From a virus: a stretch of DNA of 60,479 bases. Below, piece by piece: positions 53,084 to 60,127 of this stretch (position 1 is its first letter; each line of letters begins with the position of its first letter). The position numbers were made by a program, and so were the translations under genes. Below the pieces are notes generated by a model. It ran no database searches and was not told where the DNA came from. It was given only the letters and a program-made list of their open reading frames with translations. The stretch lies in IMG/VR virus record IMGVR_UViG_3300048548_000184, positions 1 to 60,479 of that record. The stretch is one strand, 5' to 3'.

Positions 53084-53177
53084 TAAAGAAGCTGTTGAAC
53101 AGCAAATCCGCAAGGAAGGTATCAAAGGTAAAGAAGCAAAACTGATCCATGCTCTGCTGAAAGGGCATGGAAAATAA
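53070..53177 (+). CDS. very small conserved phage protein
   Basis: A 35-codon frame (MSKYNKEAVEQQIRKEGIKG...IHALLKGHGK) encodes a basic two-helix peptide. The SKYNKEAV...GKEAKLIHALLKG pattern recurs in other phages as far as I remember. It ends just before the next early promoter. Function unknown. Confidence 0.6.
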   Translation: MSKYNKEAVEQQIRKEGIKGKEAKLIHALLKGHGK

Positions 53178-53180
53178 CAC

Positions 53181-53220
53181 TTGACATCAAGTCAAAAATA
53201 TCATAATGTGATTCTGTAAT
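53181..53220 (+). promoter_or_regulatory. early-family promoter with palindromic -35
   Basis: TTGACA (53181-53186) in TTGACATCAAGTCAA, a 17-base spacer, TAATGT (53204-53209), GATTCTGTAAT (53210-53220). It drives the following 137-codon gene. Confidence 0.82.
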
Positions 53221-53240
53221 AGAGAGAAAGTGAGAATATA

Positions 53241-53654
53241 ATGGCTTATATGTCCCAAGCAAAGAAAAAAGAACTTGCCCCTGCTATCAAAAGTGTTTTG
53301 AAGAAGTACGGTGTTAAAGGCTCTATTGGTGTTAATAACCATTCCTCATTAGTTGTTACCATTCGGGAAGGATCTATTGATTTCATCGGCATGGCAAATG
53401 CCAAAAACAAAGAGATTGCTGAACGGCGTAATCAGCCTTATTATGCTAATGAAGGATACATTCAAGTAAACCATAATTATCCTGAGAACTATGGTGAAGC
53501 TGCACCTATGATCGAAGAACTTTCAGATGCTATGCATGGCGCAGGTTGGTATAACAACAGCGACATTATGACCGACTATTTTGATATTGCATGGTATGTT
53601 GATATCAATATCGGTAAGTGGGATAAACCCTATAAACTGGTAGAAAGTGCTTGA
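53241..53654 (+). CDS. conserved phage/plasmid-type hypothetical protein
   Basis: The 137-residue protein starts MAYMSQAKKKELAPAIKSVL and continues KKYGVKGSIGVNNHSSLVVT, EGYIQVNHNYPENYGEAAPM and YFDIAWYVDINIGKWDKPY. The pattern is frequent in phages and plasmids, but no activity is agreed. It is monocistronic between two early-family promoters, so its level is set independently. A host-takeover role is inference. Confidence 0.75.
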   Translation: MAYMSQAKKKELAPAIKSVLKKYGVKGSIGVNNHSSLVVTIREGSIDFIGMANAKNKEIAERRNQPYYANEGYIQVNHNYPENYGEAAPMIEELSDAMHGAGWYNNSDIMTDYFDIAWYVDINIGKWDKPYKLVESA

Positions 53655-53690
53655 CATTAAGTCAAGGATATGCTAATGTGATTCTGTAAG
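53651..53690 (+). promoter_or_regulatory. early-family promoter with palindromic -35
   Basis: TTGACA (53651-53656) in TTGACATTAAGTCAA, overlapping the stop of the previous gene, a 17-base spacer, TAATGT (53674-53679), GATTCTGTAAG (53680-53690). It drives the HAD-like gene. Confidence 0.82.
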
Positions 53691-53708
53691 AAAGAGAAAA
53701 GAAAATAA

Positions 53709-54293
53709 ATGATTCACGTACTAAGCAATAAAACAATTCTGACTGACTGTGACGGTGTGCTCCTTGATTGGGAGTACGCCTTTGACGCTTGGATGAAGCG
53801 GCATGGTTATGAAGTTGTTCAAGAGAATGCCTATAAGATGAACATCAAGTATGGGCTTGAAAAGGCTGAAGCTAAGAAGCTTATTCGGATGTTTAATGAA
53901 AGTGCTCAAGTTCGGAAACTTGGACCCCTTCGGGATGCCATCAAGTATGTTAAGAAGCTTCACGAAGAACATGGGTTTGTGTTCCATGCAATCACTAGTT
54001 TGAGCAACGATCAATATGCCCAACACTTACGGACCAAAAACCTTCGGGAGTTGTTTGGCGACACTGTGTTTGAGAAGTATGTTTACCTTGACACTGGTGC
54101 TGACAAAGATGAGGCTCTTGCGCCTTATGCAGGTAGCGGTTGTGTTTGGGTTGAAGATAAACCTGCCAACGTTGACCTTGGTATTCAATTGGGTTTGGAA
54201 GGTATCTTGATTGATCATCACCACAACGCTGATTATGATGGTGCTGCCACTAAGGTTTGGGGTTGGAAAGAAATCTATGAAATGTTAACTTAG
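53709..54293 (+). CDS. HAD-superfamily phosphatase-like protein
   Basis: The 194-residue protein has TILTDCDGVLLDWEYAFDAW, the DxDGVLxD nucleophile motif at residues 12-19. FHAITSLSNDQYAQHL is motif II, and GCVWVEDKPANVDLGIQLGL is motif IV with the metal-binding D. It should hydrolyse a phosphomonoester, such as a nucleotide or sugar phosphate. It has its own early promoter. Its GC-richer codon use in places hints at acquisition. Confidence 0.82.
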   Translation: MIHVLSNKTILTDCDGVLLDWEYAFDAWMKRHGYEVVQENAYKMNIKYGLEKAEAKKLIRMFNESAQVRKLGPLRDAIKYVKKLHEEHGFVFHAITSLSNDQYAQHLRTKNLRELFGDTVFEKYVYLDTGADKDEALAPYAGSGCVWVEDKPANVDLGIQLGLEGILIDHHHNADYDGAATKVWGWKEIYEMLT

Positions 54294-54296
54294 GCG

Positions 54297-54336
54297 TTGA
54301 CATTAAGTTAAGTAAATGCTACATTGATTCTGTAAT
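54297..54336 (+). promoter_or_regulatory. early-family promoter with palindromic -35
   Basis: TTGACA (54297-54302) in TTGACATTAAGTTAA, a 17-base spacer, TACATT (54320-54325), GATTCTGTAAT (54326-54336). It drives the unit beginning at 54354. Confidence 0.8.
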
Positions 54337-54353
54337 AAAGAGAAAGATACATA

Positions 54354-54584
54354 ATGATACAATCGACTCAGAACGGATTTGAAATAGCTGAAGAAGAAAT
54401 GGATCGTATCCATGCCGATACTGCTCAAGGCGAGCAATCTATTGCAGTTCAGATAGATATGAAAAGGTGGGCGTTAAAAGAAGGTCTGTGGTCTTCTGAG
54501 ACTTATAAGAATATTATTGTTCTTTACGCTATTGCCCAAGGTTGGCTTCAAGAATATAATGATGGAATGGAGATTGTATACTAA
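54354..54584 (+). CDS. hypothetical early protein
   Basis: The 76-residue acidic protein (IQSTQNGFEIAEEEMDRIHA, then WALKEGLWSSETYKNIIVLY) is mostly helical with no known motif. Its last base is shared with the start of the next gene (TAATG). Function unknown. Confidence 0.65.
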   Translation: MIQSTQNGFEIAEEEMDRIHADTAQGEQSIAVQIDMKRWALKEGLWSSETYKNIIVLYAIAQGWLQEYNDGMEIVY

Positions 54585-54955
54585 TGCTTGACAGTACTTT
54601 TGAAAAACAGATGAAATATTTTGATGGTATTCGTTCCAAAGAAGGACTAAATACAGTATGGTCCATCTATGAAGTCGAAGATGCCTATGCTAAATCACCC
54701 ATCAAAGTGAAGGGTAAAGAAATCGTATATGAAAGCATTCGTTATGATGCCACTTCAGAAGATCTTTTAAAAGATATTGCAGAAGGAACTAATCGGTCTA
54801 GTATCATGTACAAGACAGAGATCCAAGGCGACACTTGGATGGATATGTGGAAAGCTGCTGAGTGGGTTATTTCTATGTCGGGTACGCATCATCGTTACAT
54901 TGAAGACTTCACGATGAATTCAGATGGAACCATTGAGTTAACAACAGGTTCTTAA
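54584..54955 (+). CDS. hypothetical early protein
   Basis: The 123-residue protein (LDSTFEKQMKYFDGIRSKEG, then TWMDMWKAAEWVISMSGTHH and RYIEDFTMNSDGTIELTTG) has a mixed alpha/beta look and no recognisable domain, signal or membrane segment. It is coupled to the preceding gene and followed by an exported glycine-zipper protein. Function unknown. Confidence 0.65.
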   Translation: MLDSTFEKQMKYFDGIRSKEGLNTVWSIYEVEDAYAKSPIKVKGKEIVYESIRYDATSEDLLKDIAEGTNRSSIMYKTEIQGDTWMDMWKAAEWVISMSGTHHRYIEDFTMNSDGTIELTTGS

Positions 54956-54965
54956 GGAGAACGCA

Positions 54966-55409
54966 ATGAAATATTCATTAGCACTAGTGGCTGCTTTGGC
55001 CTCTAGTACTGCCATGGCAGAAAACATAACAAAGGTCAAAGTTTTTGATCACACGGAAATTGTAACACAATCTGTTCCTGTGACAGAGACACGATGCCAA
55101 GAAGTACAGGTTCCAATCTATCAGCAAAGCCAAGGAGCTTCTGGCGGTGACGTATTACTTGGTGCAATCTTAGGTGGTCTTATTGGTGGTACTGCATCTG
55201 GTAAAGACAGTGGCGCTGCGATTGGTGCTCTAGGGGGTGCTATTGTAGCCAACGAAAGTGCTAAAGGCTCAAAGGTCACAGGCTACAAAACTGAACGTCA
55301 CTGTGGTGATGTGACAGTATATCAGAACACTAATGTTGAAGTGTATAGCCACTCTACCATTCGCTTCTATATAGATGGTAAACGGTATGTGGTTCCATTT
55401 AAAAAATAA
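54966..55409 (+). CDS. exported glycine-zipper outer-membrane-type protein
   Basis: The 147-residue protein has a Sec signal (MKYSLALVAALASSTAMA, then ENITK). A central glycine zipper (LLGAILGGLIGGTASG, AAIGALGGAIVANE) can form a membrane hairpin, and paired cysteines (TRCQEV, RHCGDV) flank it. This resembles SlyB/17-kDa-antigen-type glycine-zipper proteins. It would sit in the outer membrane or periplasm and could alter the envelope during infection. AAGGAG precedes it. Confidence 0.72.
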   Translation: MKYSLALVAALASSTAMAENITKVKVFDHTEIVTQSVPVTETRCQEVQVPIYQQSQGASGGDVLLGAILGGLIGGTASGKDSGAAIGALGGAIVANESAKGSKVTGYKTERHCGDVTVYQNTNVEVYSHSTIRFYIDGKRYVVPFKK

Positions 55410-55420
55410 AGGATAATATA

Positions 55421-55621
55421 ATGAAAGAACAATTAGTAAAAGCTGCACGTATGCATGCTGAAGGTGAGTTAGAACGTGCTAAAACAAACATTATGGTTTA
55501 TATGAATCAGAGTGTGGGTATTGGTGAACACTCAGATATTGTAGAAGCTATTCAAGAAGAACTTGATAAAATGGCGGCTGCAACTGATCGTATTGAAATG
55601 CTACAGCAACATTTCTCATGA
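55421..55621 (+). CDS. small conserved helical phage protein
   Basis: The 66-residue acidic protein (KEQLVKAARMHAEGELERAK, then SDIVEAIQEELDKMAAATDR) is all helical. Similar proteins precede IscA-like genes in marine phages, as far as I recall. Its TGA overlaps the next ATG. Function unknown. Confidence 0.7.
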   Translation: MKEQLVKAARMHAEGELERAKTNIMVYMNQSVGIGEHSDIVEAIQEELDKMAAATDRIEMLQQHFS

Positions 55622-55902
55622 ATATAAGTATAACCGATACAGCTAAATCTTACCTAAAAGAAGTTGGTGATCCTAATGTTTCACTGATGGTAAAGGGTGG
55701 GGGTTGTGCAGGGTTTCAGTATGAGTGGGGTACTACAGATAAAGACCCTACCATAGAAAACCTGTGGCTTGATCCTATGGCAGAGATGTTTGTGTTTGGT
55801 TGTACTATTGATTATGTAAAAGAACTAGGTGGTTCTTATTTGAAAGTCGTGAATCCTAATGCAACTGCAAGCTGTGGTTGCGGTGAAAGTTTTGGAGTTT
55901 AA
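55618..55902 (+). CDS. IscA/HesB-type iron-sulfur carrier-like protein
   Basis: The 94-residue protein begins NISITDTAKSYLKEV and has LMVKGGGCAGFQYEWG with the first cysteine, and NPNATASCGCGESFGV with the CGCG pair. The three cysteines are those that hold the cluster in A-type carriers. Full bacterial proteins are about 105-120 residues, so it is nearly complete. It may deliver Fe-S clusters to phage or host enzymes such as the radical SAM protein, or redirect host iron-sulfur metabolism. Confidence 0.88.
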   Translation: MNISITDTAKSYLKEVGDPNVSLMVKGGGCAGFQYEWGTTDKDPTIENLWLDPMAEMFVFGCTIDYVKELGGSYLKVVNPNATASCGCGESFGV

Positions 55903-55912
55903 GGGGGGTATT

Positions 55913-56101
55913 ATGCCTATATTAATATTAATGTTGTTTGCAGCGAATAACGAAGAGTTCTTTAGCGTCTCTCACGAAAATGCTAAGAATGGGTACACTT
56001 GGGAAGCTATTGAAAGTGGTTGTCGTGAACCTCTTCCCAATACAATTTATATTGAAGATGGTAATGGTGAAGTTTGCTTTACGCAACAGCCGCCATCCTG
56101 A
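55913..56101 (+). CDS. small protein with hydrophobic N-terminus
   Basis: The 62-residue protein has a hydrophobic start (MPILILMLFAANNEE) that could be a short signal or anchor, then YTWEAIESGCREPLPNTIYI and a second cysteine near the end. I start at ATG 55913 after AAGGGGGG; an earlier start would lie inside the IscA-like gene. Function unknown. Confidence 0.6.
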   Translation: MPILILMLFAANNEEFFSVSHENAKNGYTWEAIESGCREPLPNTIYIEDGNGEVCFTQQPPS

Positions 56102-56110
56102 TTGTTATTA

Positions 56111-56187
56111 GGTTTCTTAGCTCAACTGGATAGAGCAACTGCCTTCTAAGCAGTAGGTTATAGGTTCGAGTCCTATAGAGACCGCCA
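56111..56187 (+). tRNA. tRNA-Arg (anticodon UCU)
   Basis: GGTTTCT and AGAGACC form the acceptor stem (one G-T pair). The anticodon arm is ACTGC-CTTCTAA-GCAGT with anticodon TCT, and the T-arm is ATAGG-TTCGAGT-CCTAT. The discriminator is G, and CCA is encoded at 56185-56187. It reads AGA, a codon favoured by this AT-rich phage. Confidence 0.95.
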
Positions 56188-56202
56188 CTAAAAGGATACG
56201 TT

Positions 56203-56364
56203 ATGCGAAGAGGTTCAAAACCAAGCGTAGAAGAATATATAAAGGTTAGATTAGACTTTTTGCGTGATGAGAAGAAAAAGAATGATAATCAAACAGCACA
56301 TCTTGTTTTAGATAAATCAATATATGAGTTGAATGTAGTTCTTGATCTTTTAAAAAGGACATGA
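56203..56364 (+). CDS. small hypothetical protein
   Basis: A 53-codon frame (MRRGSKPSVEEYIKVRLDFL...VVLDLLKRT) follows the tRNA with AAAGGA upstream. The product is charged and helical. It fills most of the gap between the tRNA and the next gene; the remaining 70 bases hold nothing I recognise. Confidence 0.6.
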   Translation: MRRGSKPSVEEYIKVRLDFLRDEKKKNDNQTAHLVLDKSIYELNVVLDLLKRT

Positions 56365-56436
56365 GTTTTCCTCTCTTGGTAGATGCAGGTATTCCCAAAT
56401 CCTGCCCACACCTATATACTTAAAAGGAGATATCTT

Positions 56437-56715
56437 ATGGACCCTGCAAGTATTTTTGCCGCAATATCATTTTGGCTTTTGAGCACTAAGGTAGAGCAAC
56501 AAGAGAAACAGATTCATGAACTTGAAGTTCAGATAGTAATGCAAGAACAATCATTCATTGATCTTGCCGCAACACACTCAGCCTTTGCAGCAAGGTCTGA
56601 GACAGTAGATCAGCAGCACGATAGAAGAATTGACACAGTGAATCAAAGAGTTGATAACATATTAGAGTATATTGTTGAAAATCCATCAGCAGCGAGTGAA
56701 CTTATAACGGAGTGA
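56437..56715 (+). CDS. membrane-anchored coiled-coil protein
   Basis: The 92-residue protein begins with a short hydrophobic helix (DPASIFAAISFWLLSTKV) and continues as a coiled coil (EQQEKQIHELEVQIVMQEQS, DRRIDTVNQRVDNILEYIV). AAAGGAGA lies before ATG 56437. An earlier in-frame start has no ribosome-binding site. Function unknown. Confidence 0.65.
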   Translation: MDPASIFAAISFWLLSTKVEQQEKQIHELEVQIVMQEQSFIDLAATHSAFAARSETVDQQHDRRIDTVNQRVDNILEYIVENPSAASELITE

Positions 56716-56718
56716 TTT

Positions 56719-57099
56719 ATGAAATATTATGTATCCGCAGCAGAACGCTGGAGATTTTGGGAAACTGCTATTCTTGAAAAGGGTGATATTAAGATTTCTT
56801 TAGAATACAATGTTAAATGGGGCACTGTTGAAGTAGAAGTTCCTGATGATTTTAAGTTTGATGAAGACTTTAATAGTGAAGATTTTGATGATTGGAGTAT
56901 TACAGATACTGGCGATGAAGAGTTTGAACAGTTTGAAATGCTGCAAGGTGACGTTTTTGATGCACCCGATCTAGACTTCAACGAAGAAGAATATTTTGAT
57001 CTACGTGAATCCCTAGAAGATAATGGTTGGGAGTATGTGGAAACAAAGGTTTATATTGATAATATTATAGTAGAGGAAAGTGAAAATGAAAACGTATAG
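56719..57099 (+). CDS. strongly acidic hypothetical protein
   Basis: The 126-residue protein has about 40 Asp/Glu against about 10 Lys/Arg by my count, concentrated in PDDFKFDEDFNSEDFDDW and the region around DLDFNEEEYFDLRESLED. It begins MKYYVSAAERWRFWETAIL. Acidic proteins of this size in phages are sometimes DNA mimics, but no family match is known to me. It overlaps the next acidic gene. Confidence 0.65.
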   Translation: MKYYVSAAERWRFWETAILEKGDIKISLEYNVKWGTVEVEVPDDFKFDEDFNSEDFDDWSITDTGDEEFEQFEMLQGDVFDAPDLDFNEEEYFDLRESLEDNGWEYVETKVYIDNIIVEESENENV

Positions 57100-57655
57100 A
57101 CTTGAACCGACACATAAAAAATCTGTTGTTGAGTACGATACCTTCCGTAAGAAGATGGAAGGGGATACCCCAGATATGTGGATCAGAAAAGAAATCGGTT
57201 GGCGATGGGGAGAGTTCAATGTATTTGTTCCTGAGACTGAAGAAGAAGTTATTGAATGGGCAAACGATCAAGTTGGTGATGCAGAATACTATAAGTCTTT
57301 AACAGAAGTCTTAGATGACTATGGTGAAGAAGATCTAGAGGGTATGATAGGACACGCTATGCCAGATGCTAGTGAAGCCTGTACATTCCACGAACTATCT
57401 GACTACAGTTTCGAGATGAACTCAACATGGGATGGTTGTTGGGAAGATTGGGATATCTTTGTAGGTGGAGACGATCTTTCAGAAGAAGAGCAAGAAGAGT
57501 TGCTTGAAGAAGTTCAAGACAAATATTCTGAAGACTATGAAGATGGCGTAGCAGAACTTGGCTTTGAGCATATGGATAACTATACTGATATTCATTGTCC
57601 TATAACTTTAGTTGAAGTTGACGAAGATCGTAATGCAATAGATATAAACTCTTGA
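57086..57655 (+). CDS. acidic hypothetical protein
   Basis: The 189-residue protein begins KTYRLEPTHKKSVVEYDTFR, has a FNVFVPETEEEVIEWANDQV segment and a very acidic stretch (GGDDLSEEEQEELLEEVQDK). ATG 57086 is eight bases after AGAGGA; the GTG at 57080 is too close. Similar acidic proteins occur in large phages without assigned function. It pairs with the preceding acidic gene. Confidence 0.65.
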   Translation: MKTYRLEPTHKKSVVEYDTFRKKMEGDTPDMWIRKEIGWRWGEFNVFVPETEEEVIEWANDQVGDAEYYKSLTEVLDDYGEEDLEGMIGHAMPDASEACTFHELSDYSFEMNSTWDGCWEDWDIFVGGDDLSEEEQEELLEEVQDKYSEDYEDGVAELGFEHMDNYTDIHCPITLVEVDEDRNAIDINS

Positions 57656-57679
57656 CTTTATATTGAATTAGTGTAAACT
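57652..57679 (+). promoter_or_regulatory. early-type promoter, divergent family member
   Basis: TTGACT (57652-57657), 16 bases, TAAACT (57674-57679), then GTCTGTGAAAT, a loose match to the GATTCTGTAAT leader, and GGAG before ATG 57705. The -35 overlaps the stop of the previous gene. Confidence 0.6.
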
Positions 57680-57704
57680 GTCTGTGAAATTAGTGGAGTA
57701 TATT

Positions 57705-58226
57705 ATGACAAGTGTTGAAGCGCAACGTGGTATGAAAGGTTCTCTGAAGTCTTTTGATAGAGCAGAGCACATGATATATGACGATAAAGGTAAAGACGCA
57801 GTTATTAGTTTTGCAGACAGGGTGCTCAAAGGAAAGAATTTAAAAACAATAGAAAACCCTAATGCCTATGGGATTGATGTTCTAACACTTAATGATGAGA
57901 ATGAGGTTGTTGCTTGTTGGGAAGTCGAAGTTCGTCATGGTAATTGGAGTGGGGATAGGAAGTTTCCTTTTGGTGAGATTAATTGTATTGAACGTAAAGA
58001 TCATCAATGGAAACGTGAAAAGTCCTTTACAAGCAAAATTCCTTTTAAGTTGGCTAAAGATTATAAGGTGTACTATGTTCAACTTAACAAAGAATGTACA
58101 CGGCTAGTGGTTATTGATGCTGACAAAATCCTCAAATATCCTCTAAAAGCTTGGCGTAATCGTAAGGCTCATGGCGAATATGTTCGTCAAGTTCCCATCT
58201 CAGAAACCTTACAGTCTAGGGTATAA
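57705..58226 (+). CDS. PD-(D/E)XK nuclease-like protein
   Basis: The 173-residue protein has NAYGIDVLTLNDENEVVACW and then EVEVRHGNW, matching the (G)xD...ExE/K core of PD-(D/E)XK folds, with D in the first strand and E-x-E in the next. FPFGEINCIERKDHQWKREK follows. The usual lysine position is uncertain. It could be a nuclease acting on host DNA or an inactive relative. It is alone under its promoter and is the last early-type gene before the late region. Confidence 0.45.
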   Translation: MTSVEAQRGMKGSLKSFDRAEHMIYDDKGKDAVISFADRVLKGKNLKTIENPNAYGIDVLTLNDENEVVACWEVEVRHGNWSGDRKFPFGEINCIERKDHQWKREKSFTSKIPFKLAKDYKVYYVQLNKECTRLVVIDADKILKYPLKAWRNRKAHGEYVRQVPISETLQSRV

Positions 58227-58230
58227 CTAT

Positions 58231-58238
58231 TATAAATA
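58231..58238 (+). promoter_or_regulatory. T4-type late promoter octamer (TATAAATA)
   Basis: TATAAATA lies five bases after the stop of the preceding gene and 31 bases before the next ATG, the best-placed late octamer in the window. It starts the second virion-type block. Confidence 0.75.
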
Positions 58239-58268
58239 AAGGAAATGGTTTTTTTATAAGGTAACGAC

Positions 58269-59222
58269 ATGCAAAATTTTTCTTCATTTCTAGACGAACT
58301 CATTTATGGCGAGACTGTTTCTGATCCTATCAGAGAAGAGTATATTGAAGAACAGTTTGATGAACTTATGGAAGCCCTTATCACATTTGGTGGTAAGGCA
58401 TATCCTAAGTTTGGTAACGTTGTTATCATGGCTGGTGGTGCAGGATCAGGTAAAGGTTTTGTCAAGGACAAACTAGTTGGTATCGAAGGGTTCACCTTTG
58501 ATGTTGATGCGCTAAAGACACTGGCGGCTGCAACTCCTGCTATCCAAAAACGTGTGAAGAAAGAACTTGGTGTTGATCTAGAGAAACTAGCAGATAATCT
58601 AAAAAAATCTGAAAATGTTGGTAAGCTGCATCAGATCATTGGTGACTATCTAAAGCTAGACAACAGACGATTAAAAGCACTGTACACTTCTATTATGACC
58701 GCAGACCCTGAACGTAAGCCAAACATCATTTTTGATGTGACTTTAAAAGATCTACAGAAACTAGAAAAGCTTACACGTCAAGTTTCTTCTATTGGTTACG
58801 ACAAATCAAACATCCACATCGTTTGGGTTGTTAATGATATCGAAGTAGCTAAACAGCAGAATAAAACAAGAGACCGTGTGGTTGATACAAATATTCTTAT
58901 AAACACCCACAGAGGTGCCTCACAGACCATGGGCGATATCGTGAACATGGGTACAGATTTACGTAAGTATATGGATGGCGATATTGTATTCGCATTCAAC
59001 AAAGTTGATGTTGACAGCACAGTACTAAAAAATCAGCCAAAAGGTGCAGGTGACAAGATTGGTATGAAGGGCGACACAAAGGGTGGCATGTTCATCAAGG
59101 ATGCAAACTACTTCTATGTAAAACGTAAAGGTAAACCGCCAACATCTGTTGCAAAGCTAGAAAAATCTCTTCGCATGAAAATCAAATCATATGTACCTAA
59201 AGGGGTTTCTTGGGATGATTAG
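58269..59222 (+). CDS. P-loop kinase-like protein with capsid-targeting-like start
   Basis: The 317-residue protein starts MQNFSSFLDELIYGET, a capsid-targeting-like peptide with L-x-E. At about residue 50 is NVVIMAGGAGSGKGFVKDKL, a Walker A loop as in zeta-toxin/polynucleotide-kinase-type enzymes. IIFDVTLKDLQKL and VWVVNDIEVAKQQNKTRDR fit the remaining kinase core, with a basic tail. The late promoter and the N-terminus predict that it is packed into the head and might enter the host with the DNA. The substrate is unknown. Confidence 0.7.
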   Translation: MQNFSSFLDELIYGETVSDPIREEYIEEQFDELMEALITFGGKAYPKFGNVVIMAGGAGSGKGFVKDKLVGIEGFTFDVDALKTLAAATPAIQKRVKKELGVDLEKLADNLKKSENVGKLHQIIGDYLKLDNRRLKALYTSIMTADPERKPNIIFDVTLKDLQKLEKLTRQVSSIGYDKSNIHIVWVVNDIEVAKQQNKTRDRVVDTNILINTHRGASQTMGDIVNMGTDLRKYMDGDIVFAFNKVDVDSTVLKNQPKGAGDKIGMKGDTKGGMFIKDANYFYVKRKGKPPTSVAKLEKSLRMKIKSYVPKGVSWDD

Positions 59223-59736
59223 TTTCAAACAACACCTACAGGAAAGTGAAGAACTAGAAGAAAGTGTAGTTGCCTCTGCTATGGAGTTGTGGAATATTGT
59301 TTCATCTTTAAAGGCTTCAGGAGTGTCGTATGAGGCAATGGTTTTGATATCATTCTTCACTTTCATTCCTGCTGCTGTTGGTGCCACGGCTGAACTATGG
59401 ACTAGAAGTGATGATCGTGAAGTAATCAATAGAGCAAAAGCGATTATTAAAAAAATAGAATCGGGTGATGCTAGTAAAGATGATTTAGAATATTTGAGTG
59501 ATTATGGTCAAAACCTAGTAGACTGGTTAGGTGGTGGCGCATATCGTAAGGATTCAAAATATATCAACAACAGAACTGGACGTAGATATACTCAACTAAA
59601 AAGTATTAGTTACAGTACGTTGGTAAACATTGATGCTATTGCACGTTGGGCATACAGAAAACTAACAGGTAAACAACCAAAGAAAATTAAAATCTCTAAA
59701 TCTATTATTCCACAGGTAAAAAGAAAAGATGCTTAG
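59215..59736 (+). CDS. virion/internal-type protein with membrane segment
   Basis: The 173-residue protein starts MISFKQHLQESEELEESVVA, a capsid-targeting-like peptide with two [L]-x-E sites. A hydrophobic segment follows (AMVLISFFTFIPAAVGATA), then a basic helical end (WAYRKLTGKQPKKIKIS). ATG 59215 is preferred over an upstream in-frame start because it gives the shared N-terminus. It may be an internal protein that inserts into the membrane on entry, which is inference. Confidence 0.65.
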   Translation: MISFKQHLQESEELEESVVASAMELWNIVSSLKASGVSYEAMVLISFFTFIPAAVGATAELWTRSDDREVINRAKAIIKKIESGDASKDDLEYLSDYGQNLVDWLGGGAYRKDSKYINNRTGRRYTQLKSISYSTLVNIDAIARWAYRKLTGKQPKKIKISKSIIPQVKRKDA

Positions 59737-60127
59737 TTTTAAACAACACTTACAGGAAGCACAGTGTGACCTTGTAGGTATGAAACAGATCAAACAGTTT
59801 GAGAAGATTGTCGATCAACTCTTTAAGAAGTTTGATATTGATTTTAACTTCACACGTCACTTCGCTGATCGTATGAGTGATGAACGCAACACTCCATGTA
59901 TTACCATGAAAGAGCTTGCTGAGTTTATTAAGAAGATCTATGCAAAGCAGGGTAAGTCTCTGAAGGGTATCGCAGGGGCAGAAGCAGTTGTGAAAGACAT
60001 TCAAAAAGATCTGAACATTCCTGTTGCAGTTACCTATGATCAACGTAACGATGAGTTTGACGTTGTGATGAAAACAATCATGCGTAAGAAAAACTTCAAA
60101 ACACCAAACAAGGTTATTACTTACTAA
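59729..60127 (+). CDS. conserved virion-associated protein with capsid-targeting-like start
   Basis: The 132-residue protein starts MLSFKQHLQEAQCDLVG, almost the same as the previous protein, and then has DFNFTRHFADRMSDERNTPC and ELAEFIKKIYAKQGKSLKGI. I recall this second part as a conserved phage domain near virion genes, sometimes compared with toxin-type RNases because of the R-H-x-x-x-R-M arrangement. The activity is unknown. It starts eight bases inside the previous gene. Confidence 0.65.
   Translation: MLSFKQHLQEAQCDLVGMKQIKQFEKIVDQLFKKFDIDFNFTRHFADRMSDERNTPCITMKELAEFIKKIYAKQGKSLKGIAGAEAVVKDIQKDLNIPVAVTYDQRNDEFDVVMKTIMRKKNFKTPNKVITY

Noticed and set aside
52418-54336. CRISPR array or ordinary direct repeats
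   Set aside because: The repeats are spaced by whole genes, sit at fixed distances from start codons and have promoter geometry, so they are regulatory elements, not an array.
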